Source: T3SED10-260 sp035363255
GTDB taxonomy: Bacteria; Caldisericota; Caldisericia; UBA6126
DNA: 44,016 nucleotides
Assembly: GCA_035363255.1 (NCBI GenBank)
Contig: DAOSES010000020.1
Span: forward strand, 1 to 44,016
Direction of reading: 5' to 3'
Part shown: piece after piece, positions 1 to 6,605 of the stretch
Layout of the letters: every line of letters starts with the position of its first letter
Position numbering within the stretch: the first letter of the stretch is position 1
The notes under the pieces: generated by a model
What the model saw: only the letters and a program-made list of their open reading frames with translations
What the model was told of the DNA's origin: nothing
The model's database searches: none
Program-made: the position numbers and the translations under genes

Positions 1-145
1 CAACTGGGATAAAGCGATTGGTAATAAAGGTGGCTCCCTTGTTTTTCGATGATGCTGAAACTGGCATATCACCGAACTCTGTCGTAAATGTGAAAACCGA
101 CAAAAGCATCGAAAGCATAGCAAACAAACTAATTACTTTTTTCAT
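1..145 (-). CDS. Secreted protein, N-terminal fragment (runs off the window)
   Basis: An open frame begins at the ATG at 145 (minus strand) and continues through base 1, so only the first 48 residues are visible. A clear ribosome binding site (GGAGGATAGGT) precedes the start. The visible part is a signal peptide: MKK, a hydrophobic stretch of about 17 residues, then small residues near an A-S-S junction that could be the cleavage site. What follows is too short to place in a family. The protein is probably exported; its function is unknown. Confidence 0.7.
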   Translation of the reverse strand, partial: MKKVISLFAMLSMLLSVFTFTTEFGDMPVSASSKNKGATFITNRFIPV

Positions 146-162
146 ACCTATCCTCCATTGAC

Positions 163-201
163 AGGTAAAGTCATTCTTTTACACCACAAAGCACTTTACC
201 T
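163..201. promoter_or_regulatory. 9-bp inverted repeat upstream of the secreted-protein gene
   Basis: AGGTAAAGT at 163-171 is the exact reverse complement of ACTTTACCT at 193-201, with 21 bases between. It lies 18 to 56 bases upstream of the start codon at 145. It may be an operator or a hairpin in the leader. No T-run follows the stem, so it is not an obvious terminator. Confidence 0.4.
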
Positions 202-261
202 ATCGCATCAAATAACTGGTCTATTTTAGCACTTTAAAAACAAAAATAAATTTAATAATGA

Positions 262-720
262 TTAAGCTTTTGCTTTTAGCAAGTCTTCCACTATCGTCTT
301 GATCATATTGCCATCAGCCTTTCCTTTAAGCTGAAGGGAAGCGTTTTTCATCACTTTTCCAAAATCGTTCATATCGTGTGCAGCCACTGCTTTGATAATC
401 TCTTCAAGCTTTTGAGTAAGTTCCTCCTGGCTGAGGGGTTTTGGCAAATAAGCTGTGAGAACTTTCATCTGATCCTCTTCAGCCTGGGCAGAATCTTCTC
501 TACCCCCTTTTCGAAAGGAGTCTATCGCTTCTTTTCTTTTTTTAACTTCTGCCTGAATAATGCTGATAATATCCTCATCATGAAGCTCTTTTCCTTTTGC
601 CCTTGCTTCGACTTCAACGTATTGAATCGCAGCTTTTAACATACCCAGGGTGTCGGTGCTGACTCGATCTTTATTTTTAAAAGCTATCAAATAGTCTTTT
701 TGAATCTGTTCTTTTAACAT
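262..720 (-). CDS. GatB/YqeY domain-containing protein
   Basis: A 152-residue protein with the features of the YqeY family: N-terminal helices with the typical TLGMLKAAIQ run, a charged middle, and the C-terminal GKVMKNA and GKADGN motifs of the tRNA-amidotransferase-like YqeY domain. This domain resembles the tail of GatB, but free-standing YqeY proteins have no settled role; a link to tRNA or amidotransferase function is inferred from the family only. The length matches the family norm (about 150 residues). An AAAAAAGGAGAACATA ribosome binding site precedes the ATG. It lies 15 bases downstream of ahcY on the same strand and may be cotranscribed with it. Confidence 0.9.
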   Translation of the reverse strand: MLKEQIQKDYLIAFKNKDRVSTDTLGMLKAAIQYVEVEARAKGKELHDEDIISIIQAEVKKRKEAIDSFRKGGREDSAQAEEDQMKVLTAYLPKPLSQEELTQKLEEIIKAVAAHDMNDFGKVMKNASLQLKGKADGNMIKTIVEDLLKAKA

Positions 721-735
721 TATGTTCTCCTTTTT

Positions 736-1962
736 TTATAGTTTCCAGCTATTTAGGTATGAGTGTTGAGTTTCATTCAACTCATCCACCGATACCTGGT
801 CTGAATACAGCTTTAAACGGGCAATTTTTTCATCAATACTTGAGGGTACTGAGCTTACTCCTCCAGAGAGCTTGCCTTTTTCCTGAAATAGATATCTTGC
901 CGCTTCCAATTGAATGCTAAAGGATAAATCCATGATTTCGATAGGATGGCCATCACCATTCACCAGATTTACCAAGCGCCCATAAGCCAGCAAGAAAAGC
1001 TCTTTTCCATTTTCCAGTTTGAATCCTTCAATACCTGGTTTCATCTCACGAGACGAAACACTTATGGTTTTTAAATCAGCTACCTTGACCTCCACATCAA
1101 AATGGCCTGCGTTAGCAAGGATTGCTCCATCTTTCATCAAAGGAAAGTGCGTTTTTGTGATTACATCGATATTGCCGGTGGCAGTCACAAAAATATCTCC
1201 CAGGGGGGCCGCCTGGGTCATGGTCATGGAGCTAAAACCGTCCATTTCAGCCTCGCAAGCTTTAACTGGATCAATCTCGGTAATGATGACTTTTGCTCCA
1301 TAAGCCTTTGCTCTCAGAGCGATTCCTTTTCCACACCAGCCATAACCTGCCACAACGACAGTTTTTCCAGATATCGAAACATTGGTGGATCGAATAATAC
1401 CATCCCAGGTGGATTGACCGGTACCATAGCGGTTGTCAAATAGATATTTCATGCGCGAATCATTGACAGCAATCACTGGTATCGGCATCAAACCTTCACG
1501 ATCCAAAGCCCGGTATCGTTGTAAACCTGTGGTAGTTTCTTCGCAGATTCCAAGGAGTCTGGAAAATTTCTCCGGTTTTTGCTCCATCAGGCGTATTCCC
1601 AGATCAGCGCCATCATCAATGAGAATATGAGGATCAATAGCTAAAACAGCATCCATGTTTTTCCAGTAGGTATCCTCGTCTAATGTTTTTTCGGCATATA
1701 CCGCAATTCCTCTTTCCTGTAGAGCTTCAGCTACGTCGGGCTGAGTCGAGAGGGGGTTACTGCTGGTGATTGCCAGATCAGCTCCAAGATCTCTCAATAC
1801 CTCGCAAAGGCAGGCTGTCTTGGCTTCAAGATGGATGCACATACTGAGGCGAATTCCCTGGAAGGGTTGGGCAGGAAGATATTCTTCTCTCAGGGCATTC
1901 AGCACTTTCATATGGGGTCTTGCCCAGTCCATTTTTCGATGTCCACTCAAGTTGTTAGGCAT
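736..1962 (-). CDS. ahcY: Adenosylhomocysteinase (S-adenosyl-L-homocysteine hydrolase)
   Basis: Reversibly hydrolyses S-adenosylhomocysteine to adenosine and homocysteine, clearing the inhibitory product of SAM-dependent methylation. Recognisable motifs are the substrate region SMCIHLEAKTA, SNPLSTQPDVAEAL, EETTTGLQR and NDSRMKYLFDNRYGTGQS, the NAD-binding Rossmann segment VVVAGYGWCGKGIA, and NAGHFDVEV and GDGHPIEIMDLSF near the C-terminus. At 408 residues it is the short form that resembles Thermotoga and archaeal enzymes: it lacks the extra segment of many proteobacterial and eukaryotic forms and ends in a SYLNSW-type tail. It overlaps the upstream oxidoreductase gene by 8 bases, which suggests translational coupling. 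Many Bacillota use Pfs/LuxS instead of this enzyme. Confidence 0.96.
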   Translation of the reverse strand: MPNNLSGHRKMDWARPHMKVLNALREEYLPAQPFQGIRLSMCIHLEAKTACLCEVLRDLGADLAITSSNPLSTQPDVAEALQERGIAVYAEKTLDEDTYWKNMDAVLAIDPHILIDDGADLGIRLMEQKPEKFSRLLGICEETTTGLQRYRALDREGLMPIPVIAVNDSRMKYLFDNRYGTGQSTWDGIIRSTNVSISGKTVVVAGYGWCGKGIALRAKAYGAKVIITEIDPVKACEAEMDGFSSMTMTQAAPLGDIFVTATGNIDVITKTHFPLMKDGAILANAGHFDVEVKVADLKTISVSSREMKPGIEGFKLENGKELFLLAYGRLVNLVNGDGHPIEIMDLSFSIQLEAARYLFQEKGKLSGGVSSVPSSIDEKIARLKLYSDQVSVDELNETQHSYLNSWKL

Positions 1963-2962
1963 GTTTTTTTTCCTCCCTTAACCACTCAGGATTTTCCCAC
2001 AAAGCTCTGCCAATGCCAACAAAATCTGCATCATTTTGTTCGATTACTGCTTCAGCAATTTTTAAACTTCTAACTCCACCAGTAATCACGAGAGGTAATG
2101 ATATACCTTGCTGTTTTATCGCTTGAGCAAAAGGAACAAAATACCCTTCCCCTGAAATATTGCCAGGACGACTGCCACACATTCCTCCTGAGATATCGAG
2201 CAGGTCTATACCGTTTTCTTCGAGGGCTTTGGCTACTTGAATACCCTCCGTAAGGGTATAAGTACTTTCATTCAATTTCAAGCCAGGAGGATGGTCTGAA
2301 ACACCCAAACGTACTGCAAGAATGATTTCACTTGGAAGGGCAGACTTTACTGCTTCCACCACTTCCAACAAAAAACGCATACGGTTTTTAAGATCTCCGC
2401 CATAGGCATCTGTTCGATGATTGGTCAGAGGAGAAAGAAACTGGGAAATCAAAAAACCATGAGCAGAATGGATTTCCACCATATCATATCCTGCTTTGCA
2501 TGCTCTAAGAGCCGCTGCAGCAAAGTACTCCACCGTAGTTTGTATCTCTTTCAGGCTCAAAGCTTCCACTTTAATTTCGCCAGGATTGAGACGAATAGCA
2601 GAAGGACCTTTGGCTGGATTGGGATTCACAGATGCGAGACAGTGAGCTCCTGCGTGATTGATTTGAAGTGCAGAGAAAACCCCCTGATCTTTGATAAGTT
2701 TTGCCAGTTGCCGATGAAAATCAATGGTGTCATCAGAAGCTATTGAGATCTGACGGGGACTAAACTTTCCCGTGGGATTAATGTAGGAATGCTCCACAAT
2801 CAAAGTGCCTACCCCAGAGGAAGATAAACGTTGATAGTTTTCAAACAATTGAGGAAACTCTTCTTGTTGAGCACTATACTTTTCGCTTGCTATTGGAGGA
2901 TAGACAATGCGATTGTTTATTATTTTTCCTTTGATCTCGAATTCTTGCCATAGCTTTTTCAT
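1955..2962 (-). CDS. NADH:flavin oxidoreductase, Old Yellow Enzyme family
   Basis: A 335-residue FMN-dependent TIM-barrel protein. Family motifs are QINHAGAHC in the flavin region, the active-site segment GYDMVEIHSAHGFLISQFLSP followed by NHRTDAYGG and NRMRFLLEVVEAVK, and a C-terminal VITGGVRS ... FVGIGRAL phosphate-binding region. The length corresponds to a single-domain enzyme; the C-terminal Fe-S/FAD half of 2,4-dienoyl-CoA reductases is absent. Such enzymes reduce activated C=C bonds; the substrate here is unknown. Start: ATG with AAGGAGTGAATA upstream. The 3' end overlaps ahcY by 8 bases, so the two genes probably form one transcript, although no metabolic link is obvious. Confidence 0.9.
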   Translation of the reverse strand: MKKLWQEFEIKGKIINNRIVYPPIASEKYSAQQEEFPQLFENYQRLSSSGVGTLIVEHSYINPTGKFSPRQISIASDDTIDFHRQLAKLIKDQGVFSALQINHAGAHCLASVNPNPAKGPSAIRLNPGEIKVEALSLKEIQTTVEYFAAAALRACKAGYDMVEIHSAHGFLISQFLSPLTNHRTDAYGGDLKNRMRFLLEVVEAVKSALPSEIILAVRLGVSDHPPGLKLNESTYTLTEGIQVAKALEENGIDLLDISGGMCGSRPGNISGEGYFVPFAQAIKQQGISLPLVITGGVRSLKIAEAVIEQNDADFVGIGRALWENPEWLREEKKHA

Positions 2963-3037
2963 TATTCACTCCTTTATATAGCTAATACTATCATACCACT
3001 TCTGCCATAAAAAAACATGTTAAAAACAAGTTTCACT

Positions 3038-3065
3038 TTGCATTTATGCGAAAGTGGAGTATATT
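3038..3065 (+). promoter_or_regulatory. Promoter for the tldD-tldE-rhomboid operon
   Basis: TTGCAT at 3038-3043 and TATATT at 3060-3065 are separated by 16 bases, a good sigma-A-type match. A transcript would start near 3072. This is downstream of an in-frame ATG at 3046, which therefore cannot be the start and supports a TTG start at 3094. Confidence 0.55.
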
Positions 3066-3093
3066 CCTGCTTAGGAAAGGTGGGTGGAATGAA

Positions 3094-4542
3094 TTGAAAA
3101 AATCATGGATTGAAAATACGCTTCATCAAGCTAAGAAAAGTGGAGCATCCTACGCTGATATTCGTTTTGAACACAGTAAACAAGAGTCAATGTTTGTAAA
3201 AAATGAAAAACTTGAAGCTATGGAAAGTTCCACAGATCAAGGCTTCGGAATTCGCGTTCTTATTGAAGGCATGTGGGGTTTTTCTTCCTCCAATCAGCTC
3301 GAAGAAAACTCTGTGATGCATACCCTTGAAGAAGCTTGTGCAATAGCAAGAGCCTCTTCTAAAATAGCTGGACCAAGTATCGAGCTGGCAAAACTTGCTC
3401 CGGTCAAAGCAGAAATAAAAGATCAAGCGCTCGAAAACCCTTTTGCTGTAAATGCAAATGAGAAAATCGAACTCCTGAAAACTGCTTCCAGCAACATGAA
3501 GATTCACGAGGAAATTGCGGTACGCACTGCAAACTACCGCGCAAGAAAACTCAGCAAACTTTTTGCTTCTACCGAGGGGTCCTGGATAGAGCAGGAACGC
3601 ACTGAAAGTGGAGCTGGCATCAGCGCTACAGCAGTTGGAAACCAGGATGTACAAGTAAGATCTTACCCCAATTCCTTTGGAGGCGATTACTCCACTTTTG
3701 GCTACGAGTTTGTTCGCAAGATGAACTTGCAAAGCCATGCCAAACGTATTGCAGAAGAGGCCAGGGCCTTGCTTTATGCAGATCCCTGCCCTCAGGAGCA
3801 TCTCGATTTAATCATTGATGGTCAACAACTTGCCCTGCAGGTTCATGAATCCATTGGTCATCCCGCTGAATTGGACAGAGTATTGGGCTATGAAGCCTCT
3901 TTTGCAGGCACCTCTTACATGACTCCCGATAAGCTGGGTCATTTTCGCATTGGATCCGAGATGGTCAACATTACTGCTGATGCAACCATTCCTGGCTCCC
4001 TGGGTGGTTTTGGCTATGACGATGAAGGAGTTCCTGCACAGTGTGTTTATCTAATTAAAAATGGTATTTTCGTTGGCTATCTCAACTCCCGCGAATCAGC
4101 CCATCATTTTAACCAAGAGCCTATGGGAGCCATGAGAGCGGATGGTTGGTCCAAAATACCCATCATACGCATGACTTCAATCAATCTGCTGCCTGGAAAC
4201 TCCACCCTCGACGAATTAATCAGCGGGGTTGAGCATGGACTTTTTGTGTCAGGTATCAAGAGTTGGTCTATCGATGATAAACGTTTAAATTTCCAGTTTA
4301 GTCCTGAAATTGGATGGATGATTAAAAATGGCAAACTAGACAAAATGATTAAAAATCCAAGCTATACTGGTATGTCTCCCCAATTTTGGAGCTCGTGTGA
4401 TGGTATTGCCAATAAAGACCATTGGCATGTCTGGGGCGTACCCAACTGCGGTAAGGGTCAACCCATGCAAATCATGAGAGTCTCCCACGGAACCAGCCCG
4501 GCGCGCTTCAGAAAGGTAAAAGTAGGAGTGGTGCAATCATGA
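3094..4542 (+). CDS. tldD: TldD family metallopeptidase subunit
   Basis: A 482-residue TldD-type protein. TldD pairs with TldE (PmbA) to form a peptidase heterodimer that degrades unfolded peptides and matures some ribosomally made peptides and toxins. The metal-binding HExxxH motif is present as HESIGH (His about 251, Glu about 252, His about 256), followed by an acidic residue in PAELD; the Gly-rich GSLGGFGYDDEGVPAQ and the C-terminal GVEHGLFVSGIKSWSIDDKR stretch are family hallmarks. Start choice: TTG at 3094, preceded by AGGAAAGGTGGGTGG and downstream of a good promoter; the ATG at 3046 lies inside that promoter. The stop overlaps the tldE start by 4 bases. Confidence 0.9.
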   Translation: MKKSWIENTLHQAKKSGASYADIRFEHSKQESMFVKNEKLEAMESSTDQGFGIRVLIEGMWGFSSSNQLEENSVMHTLEEACAIARASSKIAGPSIELAKLAPVKAEIKDQALENPFAVNANEKIELLKTASSNMKIHEEIAVRTANYRARKLSKLFASTEGSWIEQERTESGAGISATAVGNQDVQVRSYPNSFGGDYSTFGYEFVRKMNLQSHAKRIAEEARALLYADPCPQEHLDLIIDGQQLALQVHESIGHPAELDRVLGYEASFAGTSYMTPDKLGHFRIGSEMVNITADATIPGSLGGFGYDDEGVPAQCVYLIKNGIFVGYLNSRESAHHFNQEPMGAMRADGWSKIPIIRMTSINLLPGNSTLDELISGVEHGLFVSGIKSWSIDDKRLNFQFSPEIGWMIKNGKLDKMIKNPSYTGMSPQFWSSCDGIANKDHWHVWGVPNCGKGQPMQIMRVSHGTSPARFRKVKVGVVQS

Positions 4543-5870
4543 AAAAAGATAGTTGTGAACAACTTTACAATTCCATTCTTTCCAAAGTCAATGCAGACTC
4601 CTGTGAATGTACCATTCGACAGGATACTGAAAATCTTACTCGTTTTGCCAACTCTTCCATTCATCAAAGTGTGCGTTCAGACAAGACCAGTATCCACCTT
4701 CGTTTAATAAAGGGTCAAAAGAGTGGATATTCCAGCACTAACGATCTGAGTGAAAATGGTTTGGAGCAATTGCTTCAATCTGCTATGCTGGTGTTGGAAA
4801 ACAACGAAAGCGACGAGGAGCTTTATCCTCTTCCCAAAGCTAGTGAATATGATACTATCCCCTTTCCATACATGGATCTGGACCCAGCCTTTGATGATCC
4901 CGAACAACGGGCAAACATAGTCAACAGCTATTGCATCGGAGCGCAGAAACAAGGAGTTCAAGCCTTTGGCACTGTCTCCAGCGTGCATCGAAGCATTTTT
5001 ATTGCCAACACCAACGGAGTAAAAGCATATCACAGCTCTACTCTCGCTGAAACTCAATGCCAGATGATGAAAGACACGGCTTCGGGTTTTGCACAATCTT
5101 CCAGCCCCTTCATCAAGCAACTGGAGACCGAAAGAGTCCTGGAAGAATCTCTTTGGGCTTGCTTAAACAGCATGAATATCCAGCCAGTTGAAGCCAAACC
5201 CTATGAAGTAATACTCAAGCCTGAAGCTGTGGAAGACATCTTGAAAATGCTTAAATACATGGGTTTTTCTACCAGCGCCATCCATGAGAATCGCTCTTTT
5301 CTATCTGGTAAAGTTGATGAACTGGTTTTTGATCCTGACCTGAGCATCACTGATAACGCCTGGGATGCCAGACAAATTCCCCTGCCCTTTGATTTTGAAG
5401 GAGCTCCCAAGAAAACTGTTCCCCTAGTGGTGGATGGAGTTTTTCGAAACCTGGTCACCGATGCCAAATGGGCAAGAAAACTCAAGCTGGAAAATACTGG
5501 TCACGGTCTTCCCGCTCCAAACCCCTGGGGACCTGTTCCTATGCATCTGGTCCTTGAAGGAAAAAAACAACGCTCTCAAGAAGAAATGATATCTGATTGC
5601 GCTGAAGGCTTGCTCATTACTCGCTTCTGGTATGCCAACCCAGCTCATCCCAAAAAAGCCATAGCAACTGGATTGACCAGGGATGGCACTTTTCTAATAA
5701 AAAATGGGAAAATTCAACATGCCGTCAACAACCTTCGTTATACTGACAGCCTGGTGAAAGTTCTTTCCAATGTACTTTCGTGCGGTAATATCATGCGTTT
5801 ACACGATATGACTGTTACCCCCGCTCTTCATTGCAAAAACATGAACTTTACTGGTCAAGCCTCTTCATGA
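4539..5870 (+). CDS. tldE: TldE/PmbA family partner subunit
   Basis: A 443-residue TldE/PmbA-like protein, the partner of TldD. In this family the second subunit lacks the zinc motif, and no HExxxH is seen here. Recognisable stretches are the N-terminal DSCECTIRQ...TRFANSSIHQS strand pattern, and the C-terminal GLPAPNPWGPVPMHLVLEG and TRFWYANPAHPKKAIATGLTRDGTFLIKNGKI region. The ATG lies in an ATGA overlap with the tldD stop, so translation is probably coupled, as expected for equimolar subunits. No ribosomal-peptide precursor or radical-SAM modification gene is adjacent, so its substrate is unknown. Confidence 0.9.
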   Translation: MKKDSCEQLYNSILSKVNADSCECTIRQDTENLTRFANSSIHQSVRSDKTSIHLRLIKGQKSGYSSTNDLSENGLEQLLQSAMLVLENNESDEELYPLPKASEYDTIPFPYMDLDPAFDDPEQRANIVNSYCIGAQKQGVQAFGTVSSVHRSIFIANTNGVKAYHSSTLAETQCQMMKDTASGFAQSSSPFIKQLETERVLEESLWACLNSMNIQPVEAKPYEVILKPEAVEDILKMLKYMGFSTSAIHENRSFLSGKVDELVFDPDLSITDNAWDARQIPLPFDFEGAPKKTVPLVVDGVFRNLVTDAKWARKLKLENTGHGLPAPNPWGPVPMHLVLEGKKQRSQEEMISDCAEGLLITRFWYANPAHPKKAIATGLTRDGTFLIKNGKIQHAVNNLRYTDSLVKVLSNVLSCGNIMRLHDMTVTPALHCKNMNFTGQASS

Positions 5871-6562
5871 TCCCCATCGGTGATTCCCCCCGACGCATAC
5901 ACCCTCCAACGATTACCAAGGCAATCATTGCGATTAATGCTCTTGTTTTCTTTGGATCCGTCTTGGCGGGAATCAACCAGACCGTCTTGATTAAGGGATT
6001 GGGGGTGATTCCTTTGGAGATTTCTCAAAATCTTCTGATGGATACCCCTTTCGGAATACACCCCTACCTTAAACTACTCAGTTCTCTTTTTGTCCATGGG
6101 GGCTTTTGGCATCTTGCAGGAAACATGTTGTTTTTGTGGATTTTTGGAGACAACGTGGAAGACAAGCTTGGAAAATTCCTTTTCCCTCTCTTTTACCTTG
6201 CCGGAGGAGTTTGCGCCTCCCTTATTCAAATTGCAGTCATGCCTGATTCTGTCACCCCTATGGTAGGAGCATCCGGGGCAATATCTTGTGTGATGGGAGC
6301 CTATTTGGTGCTCTTTCCCAAGGCTCGAGTGGACATGATTCTCCCCTTATTCTTCATCTTCCCTGTTATCATAGCTGTTCCTGCAACTCTTTTTCTCGTC
6401 TTCTGGTTTGGCACCCAGTTGCTCCAGGCTTCGGCAGGTATCCCAGGAGTAGGATGGTGGGCTCATATCGGAGGCTTTGCAGTAGGTTGGCTGCTCATCA
6501 AGCTCTTCTATCGCCAAAAACCCAAAAACTCCCTCCCCTACGAAATCATCTACCCTTCCTAA
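5867..6562 (+). CDS. Rhomboid family intramembrane serine protease
   Basis: A 231-residue polytopic membrane protease. The catalytic serine lies in GASG (Ser about 136) and the catalytic histidine in WWAHIGGFAVGW (His about 200). The GGFWHLAGNMLFLWIFGDNVED segment after the first loop is the conserved HxxxN region. About six transmembrane helices can be drawn. The ATG at 5867 overlaps the tldE stop in an ATGA; an earlier in-frame ATG at 5831 lies inside tldE and has no ribosome binding site. Cotranscription with tldDE is likely. Substrates cannot be predicted. Confidence 0.93.
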   Translation: MIPIGDSPRRIHPPTITKAIIAINALVFFGSVLAGINQTVLIKGLGVIPLEISQNLLMDTPFGIHPYLKLLSSLFVHGGFWHLAGNMLFLWIFGDNVEDKLGKFLFPLFYLAGGVCASLIQIAVMPDSVTPMVGASGAISCVMGAYLVLFPKARVDMILPLFFIFPVIIAVPATLFLVFWFGTQLLQASAGIPGVGWWAHIGGFAVGWLLIKLFYRQKPKNSLPYEIIYPS

Positions 6563-6565
6563 GCC

Positions 6566-6596
6566 ATGTCGCACAGGAACGTAGCCCTTGCGACAT
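6566..6596. repeat. 8-bp stem-loop between convergent genes (REP-like or terminator)
   Basis: ATGTCGCA at 6566-6573 pairs perfectly with TGCGACAT at 6589-6596 around a 15-base loop. It sits between the convergent rhomboid and C25 protease genes. The downstream tract is only TTTGTTGTT, so termination would be weak; the form also resembles an intergenic REP-type element. Confidence 0.45.
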
Positions 6597-6605
6597 TTGT
6601 TGTTC

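Noticed and set aside
3046..3093. N-terminal extension of tldD from the ATG at 3046
   Set aside because: The ATG sits inside a good promoter (TTGCAT-16-TATATT) and the extension is not part of the usual TldD N-terminus.
3187..3801. 204-codon minus-strand frame inside tldD
   Set aside because: It is fully antisense to a clear tldD coding sequence and shows no family motif.
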